A stretch of DNA of 64,000 nt from Mermis nigrescens (GCA_036768485.1 JAVLUZ010000340.1:4523886-4587885); one strand, 5' to 3'. Positions 39,101 through 49,500 are shown, counted from the first letter of the stretch. Notes: generated by a model not told the origin, from the letters alone. Made by a program: numbers and translations.

Positions 39101-42100
39101 CGGGGTCTACTATGTAGTTATTGTAGTGCCTTCTCTGCAGCCATAATTTTAAATGTCTGATTGACAAACAAGACCTAATGAAAGAAACATGGTCTGTACG
39201 CTGTAGCCGTAGGTGCACAAGGTGATAGTCTGCAGGGGGGTAAAATTGCAGAAATCCGAGTAGTAAATTCAATGCTCACGATTGCTTTGCTGTTTAAACG
39301 ACCAATTTGATCGAAATAGCCTACAAATGTTTTTTTCGTGGTAATATCGCATTTTGGTAGTATTTTCAGTCCATTTTGACTGCATTATCTTACTTTTAAG
39401 ATAAAAAATACAGAAATAGATCAATTTTGGGTGCTTTCTGAGTAAAAAGTACATAAATGTGTTTATCCGTTGCGAAGCGCCTGAAACATTTTGACATTCT
39501 TATTTGACCTCAAAAATGATGCAAAAAACGTTACTTCAGTTCAAAATAGCCGGACAATACCTGTCTGGCTGACTCTTCAGCGGGAGTGGAGGTAATAATC
39601 CCCTCACTCCCCTATATGCATGTATGTCTGTATCGCATAGCTCAATACAGAACAAATATAGCATAAAAATAAATACAGGTTTCATAACGGAATGACGTAA
39701 CTATAACCAATACATACATAGCATGAGACTTCTAAAGGTTAGGCCAAACAATTTTTGAAAAGTGCTCGTTTGGGTTTAAAACGATGGGTATCATGTCAAG
39801 AACACTATTTTTGACGTTTCGGACAAGTCTCGTTCTTTCTAGAGCATAAAAACGAAAAATTTCTTGAAAAATGTGGAAAAATTGAGTAAATTAAACAAAA
39901 TATAGTCACTAATTTGTATGTGGCGCGAAGCGCCAAAAAGTTGACTTTTTTGAACAAACAATGAACAAAAAACGCTTGAAAAAGCACACTTTTATGATTT
40001 TTACAAAAATCGACAACTATGGGGGTCACCACAGCCATTCTGAGGAGTCAATCCCCAAAATACGTACATATGGCTACAGTCAGGGTCGTATTTAAGGGGG
40101 TGGGGCGGGCGCCCCTCCCTTAGCAGGAAAAATTTCGAAATTCAAGATAATGCACGGAAAGATGGAAAAATCGAATGTCTTTGCCGTAAGATCTTTAAAT
40201 TTTCGGCGCTTCGCGCCGGATGTGAAGTATTTCCCATCATTTTGACCCGAGCGCGATCTAAAATGACAATTTTTATAGCTTTTTGAGTAGAAAAAATTTT
40301 CGAGAAAATTTCGACCAGGAGCTTCTTTTTTTAAATTTTATGATCTTATTGGATAAAGCATGTCGAAAAACGTCGGAAAATGTGGTTTTTGTGAGCTATC
40401 CCGACGAATTTTCCGAGATATAGACTAATTTATGTCGGATCAGCATTCCCCTTCCCAATCCTGGATACGGGCCTGGCTAGAGCCATAGTGAGTTAACGTA
40501 CCTAAGATACAAGAGGAAATGTATTTATGTAGCATTGAGAGTATGGAATTTCTTTACTTGTACACTTACATACTGGCCCGTAACCAGAATTTTGTTTCGT
40601 GGTGGACAAAAAATTTGAAAATCAAATATATCTCAATAGTAAAAACAAATTTTAAAAATTTCAACATTTTCTAGTTTATTTCATACTCATACACAAAAAA
40701 TCTATCGCTTAAACTATCTGCGCCACTGATTTCTCATTGTCCAGTCCTTAGAGTATTTTTTAAGGTCTCGTATTTGTACTCAATCTTTATGCTCTGCAAA
40801 GAAAAACTACCAGAAAATTAGTGATTCAGCGCGAAGCGCCGGCAAAACTTGTATTTTCTTTATGCTGATGCGAAGCGCCGCAAAATTTTGCGTTTACTAG
40901 CTCAAAAGTATGCAGAAACCTGTTTTGGCGACCTTTTAAATGCACTTCGAGAATTTTTTTTTCTCCCTTTGGGGGACCCTTGTGAGAAACGAATATTTTT
41001 TTGGTTTTGGGGTTGGGAACTGCCCCCCTTGCCCCTCCTTGGCTACAAGCCTGCTTACATAGCATTTCTCAATAGAACTTTCTATTTTCGCTGTGATTAC
41101 AATATAAGTGCACAGAAGCATTTTAACAGCCTATTCTGCGGAACCTTGTTCATGAACGACAATTTTCAGGTTGATGTACATAAATCGATTACAAAAGTGA
41201 TTTAAATTCGAGCAGTACGTAGCAGTCAACTGGCACTTGAAGTTTTTATCACAAAATTGTATTATTGTATGTATTGTTTATTGTTTATCATCTGTGATAA
41301 ATAGAGCGACCCATACCTGTAATGGCTCGAAATTCTGAGTCATGTGCTCGGCCATTTTTAGGGGGGCGGGTAAATGACTTCCAATTTTTGGCCAAAACTG
41401 CTGAAAAACACCCTAAAATGGCCGGAAATTTTGACTTTTTTTAAAAAACGGGGTGGTGAAAAATTTTCTGGTTTTAGGGGGATGTGGGACGACTAACTTT
41501 GGTGGGGAATCTTTTCCTTCTCCCTCTTACGTGTATGGACTGACCCCTACATGCATCTTTGTATATCTTAAAGGTCCAATAGCGGAGTTGTCAATATTTA
41601 CGACATGTCTAACGCTATTGCGTCCCCCAATCCAAAACCGATAAAAGCACTCATGAATTTGGTGACGCCGGCAAATAATACATTATTTAATCCAAATGGC
41701 GAAATTTTATTGACGTCATCAGCAGAAAAGGACAACGCTGTCAGACTAGTATGCTCAATGGATTTATTTTCTATTCTAAACAAATGTGTATTTTTTCAAT
41801 TTAAGGATATGTACTCGTATCTTTTGTCAATTATTGTGATATTTTTTCTAACATTTTTATAGTACACCAACCAGGCATGTAATAGAGAGATGGGGGATCC
41901 CCAGACCCAAAATTGGTTGTCCTCCCCCAAAGTCAGAAGATTTTTGACCCCCCCCCCGATTTTTTGAAAAAATTGCGATTTTTGGCCTTTTTTAGGCGTT
42001 TTTTGGCCAGAAATTGGAGTTCATTTGCCCCTCCCCTGTAAACATGGCTTAGACCATAGAGGTGTGCGGCACCGAACTTCTGGAGGGGGTGCAAGATTTT

Positions 42101-43495
42101 TCAAAGGTCAAAAGATGGTCTTAAAAATGGTGCCATGACGAAAAACACCATTTTTCAACATTTTTCATCGAGCACTATCCATTGGCATCAAAAAATTGCG
42201 AAAAAACAAAACAAAATTTCAACAATTGAATTCTGAGGGGTATTTTGATTTTTGGGGCAAGGGGTATTCGAACTTCTGGGGGTGCATACCTTCAACGCCT
42301 ACGTGTGCCGGGGACCCCTCCCGGCATTCCGAGGCGTTACATATATGATTTCAGTAGCTATATTTTTCTTAAGCCGACAGTCCGTCGTTCCAAGAGTATT
42401 TCTGTGATTCCCTATCAGTATTTTTGTTTATGCAAACGAAACAAGTTTGAAAGCATCGTGGCCTTTCTGATTTGGGGTTTAGCGAAGCTTATAACCAGGG
42501 GCGTGACCAGCCTAGGGCGGGATGGTGCCCGCCCCCCTCCCCCTGAAATGAAAAAAATTCATATCTTTCACAAGGGTCCCTCTAAGGAAAAAATTAAAAA
42601 TTCTTGAAGTCAACTAAAAGGTCAGCCAAAATGCCTTTTTAGCACACTTTTTAGCCTCTAAACTCGAAATTTTTGGTGCCTCTCGCCGGATTTCTTATTT
42701 TCTATCTTTTTTCTTACCTTAGCAGCCCAGATTTAACTTAAAAGTAGCGAATAAGTCAAAAACTGTCGGCGCTTCGCGCCGATTTATTTTCTGCATTAGA
42801 TTTCTCTGAAAAACCACAAAATTAAATGCAAAGAAAAGCATTTCGGATTACTTTGGAGTCGAGCTTTATTTTGATATTGAGAAATTAGTCATACCAATAG
42901 GTTGAAAGATAGATTTTGGGGGTGTAAGATTTTTCAGAGGTCAAAAATGGCGTTATGGCGAAAAAACACCGTTTTTCAACATTTCTTATCGAGCAACTAT
43001 CCATTGGCATCAAAAAATTGCGAAAAAAGCAAAAAACATTTCAAAAATTGAATTCTGGGGTGGTATGATGGTTCTGGGGGTGCATACCACCCAAACCCCC
43101 CCTCCCCAAGCCCAGGTTTGGGCAGCATGTATACAGAGTTTGTTGAAAGGTTTGATTAAGTAATATTTTTCATATTTTAGTGGCCCTAATAGACAAATTC
43201 GATCATAAAAAAGGATGAAAAATTTTTATGAAAAATATCAATTAATAGGAAAAGTAGTGATAAAAATAACAGCAATTATTATTATTATTATTATTAGTGC
43301 TGGTTGATTAATAATTCGTGCATTTTTTAGTTTCATTCATTGTCGCGGACTACGTTTGACAATTTTCCACATAAAACTGAGCGCCTGAGTAAAATACACT
43401 CAGCTGATTTTTCACCAAATGGTGGCTTTTTATGCTGCGGAAATGATAAAGGTCAAGCATTCCTGTATCGTCTTTTTCACTATGATGACTATTGA
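20974..43495 (+). CDS. UTP18: U3 snoRNA-associated protein 18 homologue (UTP18/WDR50), 11 exons
   Basis: UTP18 is a WD40 protein of the nucleolar small-subunit processome, needed for early 18S pre-rRNA processing. Eleven exons (20974-21189, 22228-22334, 24806-24990, 27394-27518, 30417-30500, 33503-33677, 34407-34507, 35525-35615, 38589-38712, 41574-41748, 43331-43495) join with matching phase at all ten junctions to give 515 codons plus stop, close to the family length (human 556). In order there is an acidic, basic-patched N-terminus with WIDEDDD and a DDLLRRTG motif, then the WD40 propeller. Family signatures include VYVWDVRKRQC, GVVNIYDM, KPIKALMNLVT and a C-terminal FLYRLFHYDDY. Most introns are 1-3 kb and hold inserted transposons. 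Exon borders are my reading of GT/AG sites, and the weakest are the acceptor of exon 2 and the donor of exon 4. No poly(A) signal is obvious just after the stop. Confidence 0.92.
21640..22050. repeat. Family B repeat in UTP18 intron 1
   Basis: It shares order and words with 2480-2945 and 26000-26510, including GTGCTTCGCGCCGAA and a GATAAAATTGACTTTTTATCC block. Its left neighbour contains a CTTTGTACAACGTACAAAG palindrome. Confidence 0.5.
22228..22334 (+). CDS. UTP18: UTP18 exon 2
   Basis: The acceptor is TTGAAG|GAT and the donor is ACTGA|GTCAGT, phase 0 in and 2 out. It encodes the SAWIDEDDD motif (PAWVDEDDE in many family members). The acceptor has only a modest pyrimidine tract, so the left border is less certain than the right. 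Confidence 0.75.
23094..24639. mobile_element. Family A hAT-like element split by another insertion (UTP18 intron 2)
   Basis: The left terminus CAGTGTTTTTTTTGTA starts at 23094 and the right terminus AAAAAAGCACTG ends at 24639. The flanks ATCCTTGA (23086-23093) and ATCCCTGA (24640-24647) match at 7 of 8 positions, fitting a hAT target duplication with one later mutation. The body is interrupted at about 23170-24253. Confidence 0.75.
23170..24253. mobile_element. Nested element with TGGCCTCTAAAA termini
   Basis: Inverted ends TGGCCTCTAAAAGAACCA and, on the other side, the complement of TGGCCTCTAAAAAAACCA enclose about 1.08 kb lying inside a family A element. TATA occurs on both flanks, but the duplication is not clear. 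Inside are several TTTTTTAGGTTACAA-like words. No transposase was seen. Confidence 0.6.
24806..24990 (+). CDS. UTP18: UTP18 exon 3
   Basis: It is bounded by TTCTTTCAG|AGTTCC and CGATG|GTAAGG, phase 2 in and 1 out. It encodes the basic linker with LRAHFEKSLAPPKWA, equivalent to the family segment before the acidic serine tract. An ORF reaching further right reads into the intron. Confidence 0.85.
25226..25980. mobile_element. Complete family A hAT-like element (UTP18 intron 3)
   Basis: The termini are CAGTGTTTTTTTGTA and TACAAAAAACACTG. The exact 8-bp direct repeat ACTACTAG flanks it at 25218-25225 and 25981-25988. The 755-bp interior carries four GGCGC..GCGCC hairpins and CTTTGTACATGTACAAAG palindromes and has no coding capacity. 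This is the reference copy for the family in this window. Confidence 0.88.
26000..26510. repeat. Family B repeat in UTP18 intron 3
   Basis: It matches 21640-22050 in order: CGCTCCGCGCC hairpin, CTATATTTAGTTCCAAGCGC, TTTGTACAGACTTA, GATAAAATTGACTTTTTTAT. It ends near a GGCGCTTCGCGCCGAA hairpin at 26460. Confidence 0.55.
27394..27518 (+). CDS. UTP18: UTP18 exon 4
   Basis: The acceptor is TCTTTAG|AAT. The chosen donor, AAGA|GTTAGC, is weak but is the only one that keeps frame with exon 5. It encodes SDDEDDLLRRTG and then INLPRQTLQFKR, both diagnostic of UTP18. Confidence 0.8.
28177..28870. mobile_element. Miniature element with about 140-bp inverted ends (UTP18 intron 4)
   Basis: The first and last ~140 bp are imperfect inverted copies, for example GCGGTCCGAAAATCGGTGA against its complement near 28830. 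The flanks GGTACAAA (28169-28176) and GATACAAT (28871-28878) match at 6 of 8 positions, compatible with an old 8-bp duplication. Confidence 0.6.
29108..30304. mobile_element. hAT-like non-autonomous element, 1.2 kb (UTP18 intron 4)
   Basis: It starts CAGTGTTTGTTTTTTTCGCA and ends GCAAAAAAAACGCTG. It is flanked by the exact 8-bp repeat ATGTGGTT (29100-29107 and 30305-30312). Both ends carry TTGCACxGTGCAAA palindromes. No transposase frame was found. Confidence 0.85.
30417..30500 (+). CDS. UTP18: UTP18 exon 5
   Basis: This 84-nt exon lies between CTATTTAG and TTCAG|GTACG, phase 0 on both sides. It encodes the first propeller strand set, ending in RLMLFQ (family: ...VSLFQ). It is too short to stand out as an ORF and was found by frame and family position. 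A complete hAT-like element ends only 112 bp upstream of it. Confidence 0.8.
33503..33677 (+). CDS. UTP18: UTP18 exon 6
   Basis: The acceptor is GGGCACAG|ATT and the donor CAGAA|GTAATA. It encodes the propeller segment with LDKFPIETAHFSADG and FVYDM, matching the FPI..A.FSA.G and YVYDM signatures of the family. Confidence 0.88.
34127..34233. repeat. Hairpin of about 107 nt in UTP18 intron 6
   Basis: The arms GGATGGAGCTTGATAAAGGA and TCCTTTACCAAGCTCCATCA pair, and pairing continues inward for about 45 bp with a few bulges around a loop of about 12 nt. Size and shape resemble a microRNA-type precursor, but a short inverted-repeat transposon would look the same. Confidence 0.5.
34407..34507 (+). 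CDS. UTP18: UTP18 exon 7
   Basis: It lies between AAAAAG|GG and GCTAAC|GTAAGC. It encodes GRFVVSPDGRLLAF and SIHLLSAN, the blade corresponding to the family's SFEVSPDG..L region. Confidence 0.85.
35267..35432. mobile_element. Family D element (UTP18 intron 7)
   Basis: The termini CAGGCACGTATCT and AGCTACGTGCCTG enclose 166 bp. The flanks ACAAAACC and ACGGAACC agree at 6 of 8 positions. Confidence 0.7.
35525..35615 (+). CDS. UTP18: UTP18 exon 8
   Basis: It lies between TCTTTAG|ACT and TGGAG|GTAATT, phase 0 in and 1 out. It encodes ISTLKMNGSLQATCFSATGD, matching the conserved LKMNG..VA..FS strand. Confidence 0.88.
38285..38465. mobile_element. Family D element, intact (UTP18 intron 8)
   Basis: It has perfect 13-bp inverted termini CAGGCACGTAGCT and the exact flanking repeat CCAATCAG (38277-38284, 38466-38473). 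Its 181 bp have no coding capacity. It lies 123 bp upstream of exon 9. Confidence 0.88.
38589..38712 (+). CDS. UTP18: UTP18 exon 9
   Basis: It lies between TTTCATAG|GC and TGCGG|GTATAT. It encodes VYVWDVRKRQC, DEGCVQGTSLSVSRDN and YIACG, the best conserved blade of UTP18. A family C element sits 57 bp into the following intron. Confidence 0.9.
38770..38985. mobile_element. Family C element (UTP18 intron 9)
   Basis: It starts CACACCTGG and ends GCCCACTTATG. It is flanked by the exact repeat CTGCTTAC (38762-38769, 38986-38993). Confidence 0.87.
41574..41748 (+). CDS. UTP18: UTP18 exon 10
   Basis: It lies between TCTTAAAG|GTCC and AGACTA|GTATGC. It encodes SNSGVVNIYDM and NPKPIKALMNLVT, then FNPNGEILLTSS and DNAVRL, all family hallmarks. 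Confidence 0.9.
42060..42300. repeat. Degenerate family C element (UTP18 intron 10)
   Basis: The internal blocks GCAAGATTTTTCAAAGGTCA, GGCATCAAAAAATTGCG and GGGGGTGCATACC are in family C order. The ends are mutated. Confidence 0.6.
42910..43110. repeat. Degenerate family C element (UTP18 intron 10)
   Basis: It has the same internal blocks as the neighbour at 42060, including CCATTGGCATCAAAAAATTG and GGGGGTGCATACC. The end nearest 43110 is degraded to CCCAGGTTTGGGC. Confidence 0.6.
43275..43296. repeat. (ATT)n microsatellite
   Basis: About seven ATT/TTA units in a row lie 35 bp upstream of the last UTP18 exon. Confidence 0.9.
43331..43495 (+). CDS. UTP18: UTP18 last exon
   Basis: The acceptor is ATTTTTTAG|TTT, and the exon ends at the TGA at 43493-43495. 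It encodes TTFDNFP, HSADFSPNGGFLCCGNDKG and the C-terminal LYRLFHYDDY, equivalent to the RLHHYSDF end of human UTP18. Confidence 0.9.
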   Translation, partial: FHSLSRTTFDNFPHKTERLSKIHSADFSPNGGFLCCGNDKGQAFLYRLFHYDDY

Positions 43496-44152
43496 TGACT
43501 TCTTTTTCAATCGATATATTGTATTTGAATTAGTAAATAGATAATTAAATGACAAACAGTATTCGCTCATTGTCGGTTAGTACAAATAAGATTTGCCTGA
43601 TTTTTTAGAAGTCGCCGACATGATGCTTCATATATTGCTCGGCAATTATACAGGGTGTTTCATAAAAAGCGTAATCTCTATTTGGGCAAGAAGCATTGAA
43701 AAAAGTTTTTCTGTTCCATTTAACTCTGCGATTTTCTTTTAAATTTTTCCGCAAGAATCGGGCTACAAAAGTGGTTTAAAATTTTGATGCAGTAATGCGG
43801 CTTAACAATGACATACTACGTCTCCATATGACTCGAAATACTGTAGAATATCATATTTACCGGAGTGGGACGTTTGGGCGCGGCCGCTTTGGCGCAACCG
43901 TTTTGGCGGAAGAGTATCCAGCTCATGTAGGGACGTTTTGGCGCGGCCATTTTCGCGCAAGAGGGCCAGACGCGTACATTACAAACACGTACATACACAG
44001 TACAAAATCATTTCGGTATAGGAATGTATGTACCGTTTTTTAGGAAAGCTCTATTTAAGCCAGCTTTGAATGAGATTATCGAGAGTTTAATTTACTCTCG
44101 CTCAAATGTGTGAGTGTGGCCAGTAACATGATTTTGACCGAGCACTTGTCAT

Positions 44153-44385
44153 CATAGGTGGCAGCACCAAAATTCTGGGGAGGTGAAAAAATTTCAAGGG
44201 GGGGTGAAAAAATTTTCAAAGGTCAAAAATGGCCTTAAAAATGGTGGTATGGCGAAAAAACACCATTTTTCGACGTTTCTCATCAAGCTCTATCCAATGG
44301 CATCAAAAAATTGCTGAAAAAGCAAAAAAAAATTTCTGGGGGGTATTTCAACTTCTGGGGGTGCATACCCCCACGCCCATGTGTG
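44153..44385. mobile_element. Family C element with 8-bp target duplication
   Basis: It starts CATAGGTGGCAGC and ends CGCCCATGTGTG. The exact flanking repeat is CTTGTCAT (44145-44152, 44386-44393). Confidence 0.87.
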
Positions 44386-44528
44386 CTTGTCATTAATTCT
44401 GAATGTCTGACTCTTTTTTACCTTGGAAATTTTCGCATCCACAAGGACATTAAGTAGGAGAAATTCCACCGGAAACTGGTTTGGGGTGTCCAATCTGATG
44501 AGCCCTATTTTCGGAACACAGTTCCGAG

Positions 44529-44755
44529 CATACGTGGGCAGCAAGAAAATTCTGGGGGTGCAAGATTTTTTTGAAGGTCAAAAAATGGCCTTAAAAATGG
44601 TGGTATGGCGATAAAAACACCATTTTCGACGTTTCTCATCAAGCACTATCCATTGGCATCAAAAAATTGCGAAAAAAACGAAAAAATTTTCAAAAATGAA
44701 TTCTGGGGGGGGGTATTTTGATTTCTGGGGGTGCATACCCCCACGCCCAGGTGTG
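44529..44755. mobile_element. Family C element with 8-bp target duplication
   Basis: It starts CATACGTGGGCAGC and ends CGCCCAGGTGTG, 227 bp. The exact flanking repeat is GTTCCGAG (44521-44528, 44756-44763). It sits only 143 bp from the previous copy in the same orientation. Confidence 0.88.
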
Positions 44756-45532
44756 GTTCCGAGACTTCATATGTTTCCATTTTTGGGTTTTAACCATCAT
44801 TTCCGTTTTCGGATTTTACCCCCACCCATTTTGCAACCTTTATCATTGTTACTACATAATATATAGGTATGTACATGTGCATAAAATTGTAATAAAAAAT
44901 TGTGAAACAAATTTGAAAAATTTTGAAAGGGAAATACATTTCCCTCGCATTATTGTGTTACTCCGTTAATGCGTTAAAAAGTATTTTGAGACTAGGTATA
45001 TAAGGGACTCAAAGACTGACTTTACAATGCTACTTGAGAGCACCTTATTTTCAGAGGGGCGCGACATTTTTAGGGGTAATTTTTGTGTTGCTTGGATTGT
45101 TTTTTATCCATCTTTTAAAAACCCCGCACCTCTCAGATGTGTTCTGTTATGGCTGTAGGGCGCGACATTTTTAGGGGTATCCGAGTATATTATACTAACT
45201 CACAACATTTGATTGTGTGAACGTGTAGTAACTATTGGTATTATTTAACTGACTTCTAATCCGCTTTTGTAGCTTACGCGGATTGGATTCATAGATAAAA
45301 CCGCTGTGAAACAGACTAAAAAAAGAATTTGTATCGTCAGAAATTTTTGGCACAAGCGCGAAGGAGCGTCATTTACGCTAGAACCTAACGGTTTTCATTA
45401 TTAAAATCTCCACAATTCATTTACTTTTAAAAAAACGAATTAAATATGATTCTAAATAAAACTTAAATGCATCACACACTTATTTTCTCATTTAGCTTAT
45501 GTACACTTGTATGAAAAAGTAGTTATGTAATA

Positions 45533-45701
45533 TAGTCTGTTTCACGTAAATTCGTTCAAATTTTAAAACTATATCTCCGGCAATAAGATGCCAGATTGCG
45601 ATTATAGCGTTGATCTGATATATAATTATCGTAACCCTCGGCCGGCTTACTGTCGATGGAAATTCTCAGAATTTATGTACGAAGTTAGGTGAAACAGACT
45701 A
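45533..45701. mobile_element. Miniature element with TAGTCTGTTTCAC termini
   Basis: Its 169 bp have inverted ends TAGTCTGTTTCAC, continuing imperfectly for about 22 bp. If the outer TA is the target, this fits a Tc1/mariner-type miniature element. Single half-sites of the same terminus occur near 45305-45319 and 45776. Confidence 0.7.
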
Positions 45702-45792
45702 AAGGTACATACTTCACAGCTTCGCATGTCACGAAACTTCCTGAATCTATCACTGTATGTATATAAACATACATATAGTCTGTTTTTTTAAC

Positions 45793-45971
45793 CTACTGCA
45801 TGGATTCGCTCAGGAAACTAATTTCTTCATTATCTTCATTAGGTATTGTAGCATCAAATTTTTCCCTTGCTCGGCGGAGTCGGTAGCAATTTTTTTGTAG
45901 GTTGCCGGTCGAGCGATGAACAAATCGTGTTACAGTAATAAGAAATCGGTTTGCCCAGCGAATGTCATGCA
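45793..45971 (-). CDS. Possible alternative last exon of the minus-strand gene
   Basis: A strong acceptor (TTTTTTTAACTTAG) precedes this segment on the minus strand, and it ends at a TAG at 45793. It encodes about 58 residues, basic then acidic (YRLRRAREKFDATIPNEDNE), and does not look repeat-derived. It must be entered in phase 1, which is exactly the phase left by the donor at 48369. It could therefore replace the exon at 46260-46510, or belong to a separate gene. I do not recognise a domain. Confidence 0.4.
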
Positions 45972-46259
45972 CTAAGTTAAAAAAATAAACTTGCACATGT
46001 ACGAAAATATTTTATTTGACTCATTTTAAGAAATTTTTTTTGGCTTAGAAAAAATGCATAGTTACCCATATCGATGAGACGAGTTTTTTGTACCAAAAAA
46101 TTTTTAAAACATAGTAGCGAAGCTAATAACTGATTATATGTATGAAGCTACTCGTGGTGACTTTGAAATATAAGTAGATTACATAACCTACCTACAAATT
46201 TAACAATAACCGATAAATAAGGTGTTAATCATGGCAGCGTCTGTGAATATGTAGGTGCG

Positions 46260-46510
46260 CTATTGTTCGCGTGGTTTTGGCTTTCTCAAAATTTTGTTTG
46301 TTGAGACATCTGAGGCAATATTCATTCGGACCACACTTTTATCTATTTCTACGTTATGTTCTGAGCTTTTCCCATTTTCCGACTCGGGTTCTTCATCATA
46401 ACCTTTCGACGAACCAATATTAGTAGCCAAAACACTGAACTGCTGATCATTTTTATCAATCAGTCGATTGTTATCGGCTGATATCACCCCAACCACTTTA
46501 CCGGCGGCAT
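46260..46510 (-). CDS. Minus-strand gene, last exon
   Basis: The acceptor is TTGTTAAAAG|ATG, phase 1 in, and it ends at TAG 46260-46262. It encodes DAAGKVVGVISADN and an acidic stretch (DEEPESENG), with a basic tail, KPKPREQ. Confidence 0.6.
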
Positions 46511-49500
46511 CTTTTAACAAAATGGTTATCAATAAACCACTTCCTATCCATACTTTTAAGCTATTGGTAAAGTGCTGCTAGTTTACAAATTTGCTGAAGC
46601 CAAATCCGATCGAGATCCAATTTTCAGAAATTCGAGTCAATATGATCGAACTTAACCCTCCGTTTACCGTGCCCTATGCCGGAGGCACAATGGATCACCA
46701 GGCGCCTGTTCTTATGCATTGTAATAGTTTTTAGTTGCACCTCTTTCAAAAATAATTTTCACAGAAAATAACATACATGTATAGAAAGAGCATAAAAAAT
46801 TGCACTAGATGAAAGTAATAACTGTCACAGCATGTAAAGAAGGTGTAGCTTAACATGGACTTAGAGTTTTTGCTACAATGGTGCACTTTGACTGGAAAAA
46901 CTTGATGGTAATCAGGTTGATTGATCTAAGGATTATATAATTTGAGAGCAAGAAGACGTGCAGAAACGAAAAATGATTGAATGGACCAAGTTAAGTGAAA
47001 GAAGCAATAAAGAAAACTTTTATTTCATTGTTTGCTTAGTTTAATTTTCATCAAAATTTCACGATGGAACTAATTTTCAAAATTCTAGGTACCTTTCACA
47101 TGTAAGTTTTACACTGGCATACACATCTCAAAATTTGAATCAGCGCGATTTTGCAGTCTTTCTTTAAGTTCATGACCCTACATATTTGTCATTTCATTCG
47201 TAATGCGAACCACGCATAAGCTTGGAGAGGTCTTCCTGACCACCCAGAATACCAAAATTTAAAAGACCCCCCAGAATGGAATTCTTGAAATTTTTTCGTA
47301 TTTTTTCTATTTTTTGATGCCAATATAACATACAGCTTGATAAGACACGCCGAAGAATAACTTTTTCCCTGCCATTTTCGACCCTTTTTCTACCTTTGAA
47401 AATTTTCGGACCCAACACAGACCCCAGAATTAGAGTTCTGCCCATGCAGGCTTTTTTCAAGCAACATTTGAAACTGTACACAAATTATTGTTTTACAAAC
47501 AAACATGATTAGGCAAATCATTTAAAGACAAATTCAAAAAAGCAATAATTTTTCGTCTTATTGCTCCCAAAGATGCCTCGTTAAGAATCCGTTGATCATT
47601 AATCAGCTTTCTTTAAAATATACATTTCATCATGAATGAGGTAAACGAGTACTAAACTTTTGTGTTTAGCATACCGGATTCTATCTGAAAAAACGAATTT
47701 CGATTTTTAAATAAAATTAATAGCATATTTCATTCAGCCGGATACGGGTGCATTTCTAGGTACATTTCGGAAACTGATGTTAAAAGTTTTGCTTCAAAAG
47801 CGAACAATTTATTCATTTTTATCCATTTATTTACTTTTTTATTTAGGTATATTTCTTTATTCTGGGGAAATAACTATTATATGACGGATGTATGTATACA
47901 ATCTAGGCCCAACATTTTCTTCGCCGTGATCGGATGCTACAGTTGATATTTTACATGTTTTATCGTTGCTTTCTTGCGATTTACCGATGTAAGCGCCTTA
48001 ACCCAAATTTAAGGGTCCGGATATTTACGAAAGTAAGAATAACATGGAAGAATTGTTTTTTTATAAAGATCATTTTTCTACGTTTTTTATCAAACCGAAT
48101 TTAATAGCATCGAAAAGTCGCGAAAAAGAACATGTTTTTGAAAATTCCATAAATTTTGCAGGGGTCTGCTATACAGATTCTGGCGGGTCCGATAAACCCC
48201 CAACCCCCAGATTAACGTATGATTACAATTTAAAAGTCATAAAATCTCCGGTCTGGTTTTGAGCACCAAGATAAAATCAACTTAGCCATAAGAAGCTCAC
48301 TTTGAAAATAGTGAAAAATGTTTATCAGACTTAAGGTATTCAGAGTTAAAAAAACACTGAATACGTACCTTTACTAATCGAAAACCGTTGATCCATCAAG
48401 ACGTTCGTTTCAAAGTTTGTTCCGCTAGGGGCAAATTTAGCTTTCGAGCCTGCGCCACTTGTTGAAGAATTGATAAGCTTCTCGCTGTAAAGTTTTTCTA
48501 ATAATGCAGTAGCTTGCGTATCCTCTAAATTAATGTCTATTTCGCGTTGTTTGAATATGTCTAGGAACGCACTTATGTCCAATAAAATAGAAAGCTCTAC
48601 GCCATTTCTGTTGACCTAAGAAAAAGTAATTATTTTTTAAATGTTATTGCTACAATCATCATTTATTCTGCTCAATATCTCTGATACTCTTTTAGGATAG
48701 CAAAAAGAAGTACATTTTTCGAATTTTTTTGACATGCTCTGAGATCATAGGAATAAAACTTTTCTTTTAAATTTTATATTTAAAATTCAATAGAATATTC
48801 AAGAGGAAGAATTGATTTTATGCTTACATTATGCTTCAAATTATTGTGATTCAAATCTTACATGATTTGTATGAAGGCAGCTTTTCACTTTCCTACCTCA
48901 GGAGATTGTGTTGTGAGCAGATGCACAGTATGGCCAATCTGGAGAGTCATCCGGTTCGGGATGATCAGTTGATGAGCTTTTCTCAGGTGAAAATGAACTC
49001 AGAGACTGGTATAAAGAAATCGAGAAAAATCGTAATCCACAGTCTCTGCAATCAATTTCAAGCACTTTTGAAAAAAGTCCGGTTTTCATACGTTCTTAAC
49101 CATTATTTTCCTCAATTTTTCCAAAAATTTTGACGTTTTTCTATTCTAGGGGTTTGGCTGGACCCCCACGTGCTGTCTGGTTGTGAGTGTGTCTGACTCA
49201 CTCAAGGACAGTTCATTTACGGCAGGAAACCTCGAAATTTTAGTGATCTTCTGATAGAAGTGACCAGGAGTAAAACTCGAAATTTGGTAATACGAATACG
49301 AGTAGGTACATGATAAAATAGCGACTGAACAAAAGGACATACACATCACAGAGTGTGAAGGTATGCCTCGTCAATTAATTTGTAAAATCAATGTTTCGCA
49401 GCTCTTAATATGATGAAAACATTACCCTTTAAAAATTTTGAATTTTATTTAATTTGAATTCTATTTAATTTTAATTTAATTAAAATTTTAATACAGTTCT

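Larger units (their letters stand above)
43496..45532. other. Intergenic repeats between UTP18 and the minus-strand gene
   Basis: There is no supportable gene. Besides the two family C elements at 44153 and 44529, the phrase GCGCGACATTTTTAGGGGTA occurs twice (45060 and 45160). Confidence 0.55.
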
